Origin: JADYZU01 sp964540965
GTDB lineage: Bacteria; Pseudomonadota; Alphaproteobacteria; Rhodobacterales; Rhodobacteraceae
Assembly: GCA_964540965.1 (NCBI GenBank)
Contig: CAZIOT010000004.1
Span: 174,838-238,837 of the forward strand
Reading direction: 5' to 3'
DNA length: 64,000 nt
The notes beneath the pieces are model-generated. The model was given only the letters and a program-made list of their open reading frames with translations. It was not told the DNA's origin and did no database searches. Position numbers and translations under genes: made by a program. Below are positions 8,069 to 16,877 of this stretch, piece by piece (position 1 is the stretch's first letter; each line of letters starts with the position of its first letter).

Positions 8069-9499
8069 CTATCCGTGGGCGATCATCACATGCCGCACGG
8101 CGGTATAATCCTCGAGAGCATAGCCCGACAGATCCTTGCCGTATCCCGATTGCTTCAACCCGCCATGCGGCATCTCGCTGACCAGCATGAAATGGGTGTT
8201 CACCCAGGTGCAGCCGTATTGCAGGCGGCTGGCGATGCCCATGGCGCGGCCGACATCGCGGGTCCAGACCGATGACGACAGGCCATAGGGGCTGTCGTTG
8301 GCCCAGTCGACGGCGGTATCGACATCATCGAACCGCGTGACCGAGACCACGGGGCCGAACACCTCGCGCTGGACGATCTCGTCGGTCTGCAGGGCGCCGG
8401 CGACCACGGTCGGGCGGTAATAGAACCCCGGCCCGTCGCCGGCCGATCCGCCCGTCGTCACCTCGACATGGTTCAACTCGGCGGCGCGGCTGACAAAGCT
8501 GGCCACCCGGTCGCGCTGGCGGGGCGAGATCAGCGGCGGCATCTCGTTCTTCGCATCGTCGGGGTCGTCGAAGGTGATCGAGGCGGCGGCGGCGGACAGG
8601 TCGGCCACCAGCGCATCATAGATCTTCGGTCCGGCATAGACGCGGCAGGCGGCGGTGCAATCCTGCCCGGCGTTGTAGAAGGAAAACGCCCGCAGCCCGG
8701 CGACCACGGCACCAAGGTCGGCATCGTCCATCACGATGACCGGGGCCTTGCCGCCCAGCTCCAGATGGGTCCGCTTGACGGTTTTCGACGCCGCGACCAG
8801 CATCTTCTTGCCCGTCGCCACATCGCCGGTCAGGGAAATCATGTCGACGCCGGGATGGTTGATCAGCGTGTTGCCGACCGTGCCGCCCTGCCCGACCACG
8901 ATGTTGACCACGCCCTCGGGCAGAACCTCGGCCAGCACGCGCGCCAGTTTCAGCGCGGTCAGCGGCGTCTGTTCGCTGGGTTTCATCACCACGCAATTGC
9001 CGCCGGCGATGGCGGGGGCCAGTTTCCACGCCATCATCATCATCGGGTAATTCCACGGCGCGATGCTGGCCACGACGCCGATCGGATCGCGGCGGATCAT
9101 CGACGTGTGCCCCGGCAGGTATTCCCCCGCCACCGCGCCGTGCATGTTCCTGACCGCGCCCGCGAAAAAGCGGAAGCAGTCGGCGATGGCCGGCAGTTCG
9201 TCGTTCAGCGCGGCACCGACAGGCTTGCCGCAATTCAGCGCCTCGAGCGCGGCAAAGGCCGCGGCATCGGCCTCGATCCGGTCGGCGATCTGGAGAAGAT
9301 AGCCCGACCGTTGCGCCGGCGTGGTCCGCGACCAGCCCGCGAATGCCTTGCGCGCCGCGGCGACGGCGCGGTCGATCTGGTCGGTCGATGCCTCGGGCAG
9401 TTTCAGGATCACCCCGCCGGTGCGCGGGTTCAGGATCATCTCCTCGGCCTCGGTCCCGGCCTCGAAGGCGCCGCCGATCAGCATCGCGGTATCCATCAT
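8069..9499 (-). CDS. patD: Gamma-aminobutyraldehyde dehydrogenase
   Basis: NAD-dependent aldehyde dehydrogenase (476 aa). It carries the catalytic cysteine C281 in NAGQDCTAACR, the general-base glutamate E247 in LELGG, and the cofactor stretch SLTGDVATGKKM. The NAGQDCTAACR context is characteristic of the PatD/YdcW subfamily, which oxidises 4-aminobutanal from putrescine breakdown to 4-aminobutyrate. The start ATG is preceded by AAGAAAGGAAAA. It follows the second permease gene by 12 bases, so transporter and enzyme form one operon as in E. coli ydcSTUV-patD. That context supports an aminoaldehyde substrate over betaine aldehyde. Confidence 0.88.
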   Translation of the reverse strand: MMDTAMLIGGAFEAGTEAEEMILNPRTGGVILKLPEASTDQIDRAVAAARKAFAGWSRTTPAQRSGYLLQIADRIEADAAAFAALEALNCGKPVGAALNDELPAIADCFRFFAGAVRNMHGAVAGEYLPGHTSMIRRDPIGVVASIAPWNYPMMMMAWKLAPAIAGGNCVVMKPSEQTPLTALKLARVLAEVLPEGVVNIVVGQGGTVGNTLINHPGVDMISLTGDVATGKKMLVAASKTVKRTHLELGGKAPVIVMDDADLGAVVAGLRAFSFYNAGQDCTAACRVYAGPKIYDALVADLSAAAASITFDDPDDAKNEMPPLISPRQRDRVASFVSRAAELNHVEVTTGGSAGDGPGFYYRPTVVAGALQTDEIVQREVFGPVVSVTRFDDVDTAVDWANDSPYGLSSSVWTRDVGRAMGIASRLQYGCTWVNTHFMLVSEMPHGGLKQSGYGKDLSGYALEDYTAVRHVMIAHG

Positions 9500-9511
9500 C
9501 GTTTTCCTTTC

Positions 9512-10315
9512 TTATTTGCCGCTGCCGGCCACCGTCTCGGTGCCGCGCGTCAGGTAATAGGCGCCAAGGATCGGCAGGAAGGTCAGCAGGACCACGACCA
9601 TGGCCACGACATTGGTGACGGGCCGTTCGCGCGGCCGCACCAGTTCTTCCAGCATCCAGATCGGCAGTGTCTGCTGCTGCCCGGCGGTGAATGTGGTGAC
9701 GATCACCTCGTCAAAGGACAGGGCGAAGGCCAGCATGCCCCCGGCCAGAAGGGCGGTGGCGATGTTCGGCAGCACCACCAGCCGGAAGGTCTGAAAGCCG
9801 GTCGCGCCCAGATCCATCGCCGCCTCGACCAGGTTCGCCGATACCCGGCGGAACCGCGCCACCGCGTTGTTGTAAACGACGACGATGCAGAAGGTGGCGT
9901 GGCCAAGGATGATGGTCCAGGTCGAGAACGGCACATCCATCAGCGAGAATGCCGAGCGCAGCGAGATGCCGGTGATGATGCCGGGCAGCGCAAGGGGCAG
10001 GACGACCAGCAGGCTGATCGCCTCGCGCCCGAAAAAGCGCGACCGCGCCACGGCGGCGGCACAAAGCGTGCCCAGCACCAGCGCCAGCGCCGTCGACACC
10101 GCCGCCACCCGCAATGACAGCCCCATCGCCGCCCAGATGTCGGGCCGGTCCCACGCCGCGCCGAACCATTGCAGCGTCAGGCCGGGCGGCGGCCATTGAT
10201 AGGACCGCTCCTCGGTGGTGAAGGCGTAGACGAAGATCAGAAGGATCGGCAGGTGCAGGAACAACAGCCCGCCGCCGGCCAAGATCTTGAGCCACAGGGG
10301 GGCGCGCGCAGTCAC
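9512..10315 (-). CDS. ydcV: Polyamine-type ABC transporter permease (PotC/YdcV-like)
   Basis: Inner-membrane permease of a spermidine/putrescine-type ABC importer (267 aa, six predicted membrane segments). The cytoplasmic EAA loop VEAAMDLGATGFQTFRLVVL, which contacts the ATPase, is intact. The start is GTG. It lies 60 bases after the first permease and 12 bases before patD. Family and order match YdcV/PotC. Expected substrate: putrescine or another polyamine. Confidence 0.88.
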   Translation of the reverse strand: MTARAPLWLKILAGGGLLFLHLPILLIFVYAFTTEERSYQWPPPGLTLQWFGAAWDRPDIWAAMGLSLRVAAVSTALALVLGTLCAAAVARSRFFGREAISLLVVLPLALPGIITGISLRSAFSLMDVPFSTWTIILGHATFCIVVVYNNAVARFRRVSANLVEAAMDLGATGFQTFRLVVLPNIATALLAGGMLAFALSFDEVIVTTFTAGQQQTLPIWMLEELVRPRERPVTNVVAMVVVLLTFLPILGAYYLTRGTETVAGSGK

Positions 10316-10375
10316 GGCGCCACCCGAGGGGTTTCGAAAACCCTTGAAATTGCCCTCAAGGGCATCTGGCGCGGC

Positions 10376-11299
10376 TCACAGCGCATCGAAGGCCCCCATG
10401 CGCTTTGCCACCGTCAGGTAAACCCCCATGATCACCACCGGCACCACAGCAAAGGCGGCGGCCAGTGGCACGTTGCCGGCGGTGCCCTGATACTGATAGA
10501 CGGCAAGGCCGATGAACCGGGCCGAGGTGCCGATGATCTGCGGGATGATGTAGTCGCCGAGCGTCAGCGAGAAGGTGAAGATCGACCCCGCCACCACGCC
10601 CGGCAGCGCCAGGGGCCACAGCACGCTGCGGAAGGTCTGCGCCGGAGTGGCACCCAGATCGCCCGCCGCCTCGACAAGACTAGGCGGCACCCGTTCCAGG
10701 GCCGCCTGGATCGGCAGGATCATGTAGGGCAGCCAGACATAGACGAATACGATGAAGGTGCCGGTCGGGCTGACCGACAGGGAATTGCCGCCGATGCCGG
10801 GGACAGCCAGATACCCTTCGAGCAGCGGTGTCAGGTGCAGCTTGGCGAATATCCAGCCGATGATGCCTTCCTTGGCCAGGATCAGCTTCCAGGCATAGAC
10901 CTTGACCAGATAGGACGACCACAGCGGCACCATCGCGCCCAGATAAAACAGCGCCTTCCAGCGGCCCTTGGCATAGCGGGCGGCGTAATAGGCGATGGGA
11001 AAGGCCACGGCGACGCTCGCAACCGTCACCAGCGCCGCCATCAGCACCGTGCGCCAGATGATGTCGAGATTGGCCGGCCGGCCCAGTTCGGCATAGGTGT
11101 CAAGGGTCAGCTCGTGCTTCACCATGCCGGAAAACTGGTCGATCGAGAAGAACGACTGCGCCAGCAGCGCGAAAAGCGAGCCAAGATAGATGATGCCGAG
11201 CCAGAGGAGCGGCGGCAGCAGCAGCAGGAACAGCAGCAGCCGCGGCCGCCGCCAGAACCCGTCCGACAACCGGCCGGCCAGGGTCGGTGCGGCGGTCAT
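10376..11299 (-). CDS. ydcU: Polyamine-type ABC transporter permease (PotB/YdcU-like)
   Basis: Second permease (307 aa) with a typical PotB/YdcU N-terminus (a membrane segment LLLFLLLLPPLLWLGIIYLG, then a large periplasmic loop) and an EAA loop VEAAGDLGATPAQTFRSVLW. Its ATG overlaps the stop of the ATPase gene by 4 bases (11296-11299). With the other permease it should form the heterodimeric membrane channel. Confidence 0.9.
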   Translation of the reverse strand: MTAAPTLAGRLSDGFWRRPRLLLFLLLLPPLLWLGIIYLGSLFALLAQSFFSIDQFSGMVKHELTLDTYAELGRPANLDIIWRTVLMAALVTVASVAVAFPIAYYAARYAKGRWKALFYLGAMVPLWSSYLVKVYAWKLILAKEGIIGWIFAKLHLTPLLEGYLAVPGIGGNSLSVSPTGTFIVFVYVWLPYMILPIQAALERVPPSLVEAAGDLGATPAQTFRSVLWPLALPGVVAGSIFTFSLTLGDYIIPQIIGTSARFIGLAVYQYQGTAGNVPLAAAFAVVPVVIMGVYLTVAKRMGAFDAL

Positions 11300-12270
11300 G
11301 CCGCGCCCATCAGGTGCAGGTCGGCGGCGTCCCAGCCCAGCCGCACCGCCTCGCCCACCGCGGGCCGGGCGGCGTCGCGGGGCAGCAGCGCGGTCAGCCT
11401 GGTGCCCGATGCTTCGGCAGTCACGCGGGTCGCAGCGCCAAGGAAAGAGACGCCGGTGACCGTGGCGGGCACGCCGCCTTCGGCGACGATCCGCACCGCC
11501 TCGGGCCGCAGTGCGCCGGGCCGGCCCTGCCCGGTCAGCGTGGCGGGCAGCACGTTCGAGGACCCGACGAAATCGGCGACAAAGGGCACGGCGGGGCGGT
11601 AATAGATGTCCTCGGGCGCGCCGACCTGCACGATGCGGCCTTCGTTGAACACCGCAACGCGGTCGGCCATCGACAAAGCCTCGCCCTGGTCATGGGTGAC
11701 AAAGACAAAGGTGATGCCGAGGTTGCGCTGGAGGCCGCGCAATTCCTCCTGCATCGCCTCGCGCAGTTTTAGGTCAAGCGCCCCAAGCGGTTCGTCCAGC
11801 AGCAGCACCCGCGGCTTGTTGACCAAAGCGCGGGCCAGCGCCACCCGCTGCCGCTGGCCGCCCGACAATTGCGCCGGCTTGCGCGCGCCATAGCCGGGCA
11901 ACGCCACCAGTTCGAGCGCCTGTTCCGCGGCACGCTGCCGTTCCACCCGGCCCTGCCCGGCAATCTTCAGTCCGAAGGCCACGTTGTCGATCACGTTCAG
12001 ATGCGGGAACAGGGCATAGTCCTGAAAGACGGTGTTCACCGGCCGCCGATAGGGCGGCACCTGCGACACATCGGTGCCGAACAGCCGGACGCTGCCCGAG
12101 GTCGGCTGTTCGAACCCGGCGATCAGCCGCAGGCAGGTGGTCTTGCCCGACCCCGAGGGGCCGAGCATGGCAAAGAATTCGCCCGGCGCGATGTCGAGCG
12201 TCACGCCGTCCACCGCACGGACTGCGCCGAAGTGACGGGTGACGTTTTCAAAGGCGACGGCTGTCGTCAT
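11296..12270 (-). CDS. ydcT: Polyamine-type ABC transporter ATPase (PotA/YdcT-like)
   Basis: ATP-binding subunit (324 aa) of the PotA type. Walker A is GPSGSGKTT (residues 37-45), the signature LSGGQRQRV and Walker B VLLLDEPLGALD follow, and the last ~90 residues form the TOBE regulatory domain (GRPGALRPEAVRIV). It starts inside the stop codon of the VOC-domain gene (ATGA, 12267-12270) and overlaps the next permease the same way, so these genes are tightly coupled. Confidence 0.93.
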   Translation of the reverse strand: MTTAVAFENVTRHFGAVRAVDGVTLDIAPGEFFAMLGPSGSGKTTCLRLIAGFEQPTSGSVRLFGTDVSQVPPYRRPVNTVFQDYALFPHLNVIDNVAFGLKIAGQGRVERQRAAEQALELVALPGYGARKPAQLSGGQRQRVALARALVNKPRVLLLDEPLGALDLKLREAMQEELRGLQRNLGITFVFVTHDQGEALSMADRVAVFNEGRIVQVGAPEDIYYRPAVPFVADFVGSSNVLPATLTGQGRPGALRPEAVRIVAEGGVPATVTGVSFLGAATRVTAEASGTRLTALLPRDAARPAVGEAVRLGWDAADLHLMGAA

Positions 12271-12989
12271 GTCCTGTTCCTGTCTTCGGCTGGCGCGTCC
12301 TGCGCCGCGCTTTCCTCGGCTAGGTGGTCAAGCGTCCGCAGATCGGCCGCCGCGTCACGGCGCGCGGCCGCGTCAAGTTCGGCCGCCGCGGCCCGCGCCG
12401 CCCGCAGCGCGCCGGCCAGCGCAAAGGCATCCCCCATGAGCGCCGCCATGTCGGCGCGCAGCACCCAGGCGGCCAGCCTTGCGCGCGGGCTTTCCCCGGC
12501 CGCCGCTCTCAGGGCATCGTCCAGATGGGCGGCCGCCCATTCAAGGTTCTCTTCACCATAGGCCGAAAGCCGCGCCGCCTTGACCGCCCGGCCAAGGCCC
12601 GTGTGCCCGGGGTCGTCGGCCGCGGCCCGGCCGGGCGTCAGCACGATCAGATGGTTCCCGTCGGGATCGGCCATGTTGAACCGCCGGTCCTGTTTCTGCT
12701 GGCTGACCGCCCCAAGGCGCGGCAGACCGCTGCGCGGCACGCGGCCGAAGGCGGCCTTGATGCCCGCCCGGAAGGTCTGGTGCAGGGCATCGACATCGTC
12801 GCATGCCCACAACAGCAGGCCCGGCCCGGCCTGCCCGGTGAAATCGACCTGCACCCCGCCCCGCCGCACCGACAGATAGATGTAGGGCCGGCGCTGGTCG
12901 TGCAGCACCTCGAACCCCAGGGCACGCCAGAAATCAAGCGTCGCCCCGGGGTCGCCCGACCGCAGCACCGGCACCAGACGGTCGGGCAT
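12267..12989 (-). CDS. VOC-domain (glyoxalase/bleomycin-resistance fold) protein with helical C-terminus
   Basis: The first ~120 residues of this 240-aa protein form a VOC domain (LVPVLRSGDPGATLDFWRAL near the N-terminus, MADPDGNHLIVL at its end), like bleomycin-binding and glyoxalase-fold proteins. The remaining ~110 residues are Ala/Arg/Glu-rich and helical, with no family I recognise. It lies between the binding-protein gene (6 bases away) and the ATPase gene (4-base overlap) of a polyamine importer, a place where E. coli ydcSTUV has no gene. A role in binding or modifying a cationic ligand is possible but not shown. Confidence 0.75.
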   Translation of the reverse strand: MPDRLVPVLRSGDPGATLDFWRALGFEVLHDQRRPYIYLSVRRGGVQVDFTGQAGPGLLLWACDDVDALHQTFRAGIKAAFGRVPRSGLPRLGAVSQQKQDRRFNMADPDGNHLIVLTPGRAAADDPGHTGLGRAVKAARLSAYGEENLEWAAAHLDDALRAAAGESPRARLAAWVLRADMAALMGDAFALAGALRAARAAAAELDAAARRDAAADLRTLDHLAEESAAQDAPAEDRNRT

Positions 12990-12995
12990 GGCGGC

Positions 12996-14159
12996 CTACC
13001 GCCCGCCGATCACGCCGATATAGTCACTGACCCAGCGGTAATAGGGCACGCAGGCATCCTCGCCCTGCGAACAATCGGCCGTGGGCGTGGTCCAGAAGCG
13101 GATCTTGTCGAAATCGTCCAGCCCGTTCGCGGTGCAGGTCTCGGCCGTCAGCATGCCGCGCCCGTCGGTGCAGGCGGCGGGAACCGAGGGGTTGGCCCCG
13201 AACCACACGCCAAGGTCCGATTGCAGGTTCGACGACAGCTGGTGTTCGAACCACATGTAGGCGCAGTTCGGATGTTCGCTGTCGACATGCAGCATGGTGG
13301 TGTCGGCCCAGCCGGTCGCGCCTTCCTGCGGGATGGTGCTCGCCACCGGCATGCCTTCGGCCTGCAGCAGGTTGACCATGAACGGCCAGGATCCCGAGGC
13401 GACGATGCCTTCGTTCTTGAAATCGTCCATCTGGATGAAGGCGTCATGCCAATACCGCCCGACCAGTTGCCGCTGCCCGCGCAGCAGGTCAAGCGCGGCG
13501 GCATACTGATCCTCGTTCAGCTCGTAGGGCGAGGTGATGCCGAGATCGGGGTTGTGGAACATCAGATATTGCGCCGCATCGGCGATGTGGATCGGCCCGT
13601 CATAGGCCTGCACCCGGCCGGCGTTCGACTGGCCATCGGGCAGCGTCATCTCGGTGAACACCACATCCCAGGAGGTCGGCGCCTCGGGGAAGACCTCGGT
13701 GTTGTACATCAGCACGTTCGGCCCCCACATGTAGGGCACGCCGTAATGCACGCCGTCGACCGTATGCCAGGGCGCGTCCTGCAGGCGCGGCTCGATCGTG
13801 CCCCAGGACGGGACCAGCGCGGTATTGACCGGCTGCACCCGGCCGCCGGCGATCAGCCGCAGCGAGGCATCGCCCGAGGCGGTCACAAGGTCGAACCCGC
13901 CCTCGTTCATCAGCGCCACCATCTCGTCGCTGGTGTTGGCGGTCTTGACGCTGACCATGCAGCCGGTCGCTTCCTCGAAGCCGGTCACCCAGTCGAAGGC
14001 GGGGTCGGTTTCGCCCCGCTCGACATAGCCGGCCCAGGCGACGATGGAGAGCTCGCCCTCGCCTTCGCCGATGGACTCGACCTGGGCCAGGGCTGCGGTG
14101 GTGCCGGCCAGCATGGAAAGGATCGCAAGCGCCGAGGCGCCCCTTGTCAGATGCGTCAT
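12996..14159 (-). CDS. ydcS: Polyamine-type ABC transporter substrate-binding protein (YdcS/PotD-like)
   Basis: Periplasmic binding protein (387 aa). The Sec signal peptide MTHLTRGASALAILSMLAGT ends near ALA-Q (residues 23-26). The body is PotD/YdcS-like, opening with LSIVAWAGYVERG and carrying the internal MWGPNVLMYNTEVFP. I use the ATG at 14159, preceded by GGGAGACCAG; the frame stays open further upstream but runs through the intergenic repeat. First gene of the operon ydcS-VOC-ydcT-ydcU-ydcV-patD. E. coli YdcS has nearly the same length (381 aa). Confidence 0.9.
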   Translation of the reverse strand: MTHLTRGASALAILSMLAGTTAALAQVESIGEGEGELSIVAWAGYVERGETDPAFDWVTGFEEATGCMVSVKTANTSDEMVALMNEGGFDLVTASGDASLRLIAGGRVQPVNTALVPSWGTIEPRLQDAPWHTVDGVHYGVPYMWGPNVLMYNTEVFPEAPTSWDVVFTEMTLPDGQSNAGRVQAYDGPIHIADAAQYLMFHNPDLGITSPYELNEDQYAAALDLLRGQRQLVGRYWHDAFIQMDDFKNEGIVASGSWPFMVNLLQAEGMPVASTIPQEGATGWADTTMLHVDSEHPNCAYMWFEHQLSSNLQSDLGVWFGANPSVPAACTDGRGMLTAETCTANGLDDFDKIRFWTTPTADCSQGEDACVPYYRWVSDYIGVIGGR

Positions 14160-14290
14160 TCTGGTCTCCCGTGTTGTCGGATCAGCCGGCGCGCGCCGCC
14201 GGTCGTTGCTGCCGCCAGCCTGCGACCGTGGCGCCGGTTTCGCCAGTTCAAAGATCAGAATGCCGGTTTCGGATTTTCCGATAGGAAGGC

Positions 14291-14503
14291 GCCGGTCCGT
14301 GCCGGACCGGCGGAAGAAGGAAGGGGGCCTTCCGCCCCCCTCTGCGCCTTGCGGCGCATTCACCCCCCGAGGATATTTCTGGACGAAGAATGAGGAAAGA
14401 ACAGCTCTTTGCCCATTCTTCGTCCCTAAATATCCCCGCCGGAGGCAAACCTGAGGAGGAGCCGAAGGCGACGACGAGGCAAGGACTCGGCGCCGAAGGC
14501 GCT
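14291..14503. repeat. Multi-hairpin intergenic repeat, type A, copy 1
   Basis: Most of the 356-base gap between the LysR gene and ydcS is an element of serial hairpins: GCCGGTCCG-tgc-CGGACCGGC (14291-14311), a GGGGG/CCCCC hairpin, TGCGCC-ttgc-GGCGCA, a long arm pair containing GGACGAAGAATG and CATTCTTCGTCC (about 14371-14436), GCC-gaa-GGC, and GCGCC-gaa-GGCGC (14490-14502). A second copy lies at 48430-48684 with the same order. The long pair also matches GGATATTT with AAATATCC. No credible coding sequence is present. Confidence 0.8.
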
Positions 14504-14515
14504 CTGCCTGGCAAC

Positions 14516-15424
14516 CTATCGGCCGCGACCTGCGGCGCCGGACTGGGCGGTGGCGATGAATTCGTGGGCGGCGGGCGACAGCGGGGCGCCGCGGCGCCAG
14601 ACGATGCCGACCTGCACCACCGGCAGCGCGCCCGACACGTCGCGGCTTTCGATACGGTCGCCTTCCAGGCTCCACGGCCGATAAACCAGATCGGGCAGGA
14701 GCGCGACGCCCGCGCCGGTCGCGACCAGCGAGCGCACCGCCTCGACCGAGCGGGTGCGGAAGGCGACGCGCGGCCGCTGGCCCAGCGCCGAGAGCAGGTT
14801 GACCGCCTCGGCCTCCATCTCGTCGACATTGAGCATGATCAGGGGCTCGCCGGTGACATCGGCGACGGAAATCGCGTCCTGCGTTGCCAGCCGGTGCCCC
14901 AGCGGCAGCCAGAGGCGAAAGGGCGAGACCTCGAGGATCTGCACCGTCAGCGCGGCGCGGTCGCGCAGCGCCCCCACCACCATCACCGCCACGTCCAGTT
15001 CGCCGCCGATCAGCAGGTGTTCAAGGTATTCGCCGGAATCCTCGACCGCGGCGATGTCGACCTCGGGGTTGGCGCGTCGGTAACGCGACAGGATGTCGGA
15101 AATGACATAGCCCGCGACCAGCGAGGTGACGCCAAGCTGCAGCTGGCCGCGCAGGGATTCGCGATGGGCGGCAAAGCTTTGCCGGGCTTGCGCCACCTCG
15201 CCCAGGATCAGCCTGGCATGGCGCAGGAACTGGTGGCCGTGGTGGGTGGTGGTCAGGCCGCGCGGATGGCGGTCGAACAGGCTGACGCCAAGGTCGGCCT
15301 CGAGCTCTTTCACCGCCTCGGTGACGGCGGATTGCGAGATCGACAGCGCCTGCGCGGCATGGCTGACGGCGCCGCGTTCGGCCACCGCCACGAAATACTG
15401 CAACTGGCGCAGGGTGAAGGGCAT
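14516..15424 (-). CDS. LysR-family transcriptional regulator
   Basis: LysR-type regulator (302 aa). The winged helix-turn-helix is at residues 1-60 (TLRQLQYFVAVAERGAVSHA, then SISQSAVTEAVKELE), followed by a LysR substrate-binding domain (LQLGVTSLVAGYVISDIL, GALPVVQVGIVWRR). I place the start at 15424 (MPFTLRQLQY); the frame extends upstream but the extension is not family-like. It lies upstream of the polyamine operon on the same strand with the type A repeat between them, and is divergent from the next gene (89 bases). Its target could be the polyamine genes; this is inferred from position only. Confidence 0.87.
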   Translation of the reverse strand: MPFTLRQLQYFVAVAERGAVSHAAQALSISQSAVTEAVKELEADLGVSLFDRHPRGLTTTHHGHQFLRHARLILGEVAQARQSFAAHRESLRGQLQLGVTSLVAGYVISDILSRYRRANPEVDIAAVEDSGEYLEHLLIGGELDVAVMVVGALRDRAALTVQILEVSPFRLWLPLGHRLATQDAISVADVTGEPLIMLNVDEMEAEAVNLLSALGQRPRVAFRTRSVEAVRSLVATGAGVALLPDLVYRPWSLEGDRIESRDVSGALPVVQVGIVWRRGAPLSPAAHEFIATAQSGAAGRGR

Positions 15425-15513
15425 GGCCCGACGCTGGCCGCCTTGGCCGCCTGCGTCAAGCTGCCGTCGTGGGGATGCTTGACAGCGGGGCGGCGGCACC
15501 CTCTGCTCGCCGC

Positions 15514-16605
15514 ATGATGCCGCTGCGCCGCCTGCTCGCCCGTCTGTCCCGCCTCCTTGCGGTGGCGGCACTGGCCGCCTGTGCCGCGGGGCCGGCGCCC
15601 GAGACCCTGCCGCCGGGTCCGCTGGACGCTTTCGAGGTCGGGCCCTGGCCGCAGCCCTTCGACCGCCTCGCGCTCGACCCCCGGCGCGACTATGTGATCC
15701 TTGCGCAGGTGCCGGCGCCGGTCGCCTATGACATGACCACGCCGGAAACCGCGCGGGCCGCGTTTCGCCGGCTGTTGCGCCAGCCCTGGCGGCTGATCCG
15801 CGAAGGCACCTTCTATGGCCATGTCATCACCGGCTGGTCCTGCGCCGATGGCCACCGCGGCCTTGTCGCCAAGACCGGCGCCGACCAGACGCTGTTCTTC
15901 CGCATGCTGGCCGCGGGCTGGGGCGCCGGGGCCGCGCTCGCCACCTACGAGGGCGCGCATCTTGTGCCGCTGGCCGAGATCGACCCCGGCCACCTGGCCA
16001 TCCTGACCGAGGGGCGCGGCCATGTGCTGGCCGTCGAAACGACGGCCGGGGGCTGTGCCGCGATCCGCGACAGCGTCGTCGCCTATCTGGCGCATCCCGA
16101 TCAACCGGAGACCGTGTTTTCCGTGATCTCCCGCCCCGAAGAGATGCAGGGCGATGTCTGCCTGACCTTCGCCCTGTGGCTGGCGCAGCAGGCTGGCGTC
16201 CTGCATGGTGTCGCGCCGGCGTTGCAGCGGACCATCCCGCTCAATTCGGCCTGGGTCGGCGCCGGCACCGATCTGCCCGAAGGGGTGACGCCGCTGCCCA
16301 CCGCGCGCCCCTCGCCGGCGCCGATCCCGATCAGCCAGATCCTGGCCCGGCCCTGGGACAGCGGCAGCGATCTGGGCACGCTGACCATGGCCGATCCGGA
16401 ACTTCTGTTCGCGGCGCTGACCGGGTTGCGCGGCGCCGCGGGGCTCTCTGGCGGGTTCCATGCCCGCCGCGCCCTGCCGGAAGCGGATCAGGCCTCGGCG
16501 CGGGCGCGGGCGGCGATGCTGGACTGGGCGCGGGACTGGCCGGTCTGGCGGCTGGACCGCCAGGGGCCGCTGACCGCGATCATCCTGGAACGGGCCGCCG
16601 GCTGA
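15514..16605 (+). CDS. Lipoprotein-like protein of unknown function
   Basis: I do not recognise the family. From the chosen ATG (15514; another at 15517) the protein has 363 aa, with an Arg-rich N-terminus, a hydrophobic stretch and a lipobox-like LAAC, suggesting a lipoprotein signal with C about residue 23. The rest is soluble, rich in Ala, Pro and Trp, with several isolated cysteines (WSCADG, GGCAAIR, GDVCLTF) and no obvious catalytic motif. It lies between the divergent LysR gene and the acs upstream region and seems to be transcribed alone. A further upstream start (15469) would destroy the signal sequence. Confidence 0.65.
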   Translation: MMPLRRLLARLSRLLAVAALAACAAGPAPETLPPGPLDAFEVGPWPQPFDRLALDPRRDYVILAQVPAPVAYDMTTPETARAAFRRLLRQPWRLIREGTFYGHVITGWSCADGHRGLVAKTGADQTLFFRMLAAGWGAGAALATYEGAHLVPLAEIDPGHLAILTEGRGHVLAVETTAGGCAAIRDSVVAYLAHPDQPETVFSVISRPEEMQGDVCLTFALWLAQQAGVLHGVAPALQRTIPLNSAWVGAGTDLPEGVTPLPTARPSPAPIPISQILARPWDSGSDLGTLTMADPELLFAALTGLRGAAGLSGGFHARRALPEADQASARARAAMLDWARDWPVWRLDRQGPLTAIILERAAG

Positions 16606-16782
16606 GGCGCGGCCCAAGGCGCAACAGTCAAACCGGGCGGGACCAAGGGCGCGCTACCACCGGGCGCAGCCATGCCTGATTGACGGAAGGCCCCGGAAAT
16701 CCATTTCTGGAACAATGGGGTGCGGCGCCCTTCCCTTCCGGATTTACAAGCCTTGCCCCGCCCATGTAAATTAGTTCACAGG

Positions 16783-16801
16783 ATTGCGGACGGACCGCAA
16801 T
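16783..16801. promoter_or_regulatory. Perfect inverted repeat, candidate operator
   Basis: ATTGCGG-ACGGA-CCGCAAT: a 7-bp perfect dyad with a 5-base spacer, 123 bases before the acs start. Dyads of this size commonly bind dimeric regulators; the cognate protein is unknown. Confidence 0.4.
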
Positions 16802-16859
16802 GCCTGCGCGACCGCGCCGCGCCGCGACTGTAGGTTGCGCTCACGAGGGGAACGGAACG

Positions 16860-16877
16860 GCCGCCACGGCGGCTTTT
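16860..16877 (+). terminator. Short hairpin with T run in the acs leader
   Basis: GCCGCC-ac-GGCGGC followed by TTTT. It resembles a weak intrinsic terminator placed inside the leader, 47 bases upstream of acs, so it could either end an upstream transcript or attenuate acs. The two-base loop makes the full stem impossible, so real strength is doubtful. Confidence 0.3.

Noticed and set aside
10316..10375. Possible small gene between the two permease genes
   Set aside because: Only 60 bases without start codon and ribosome-binding site; taken as a normal intercistronic gap.
14390..15517. Plus-strand 375-codon frame over the type A repeat and LysR gene
   Set aside because: It runs through hairpins and antisense to a clear LysR gene.
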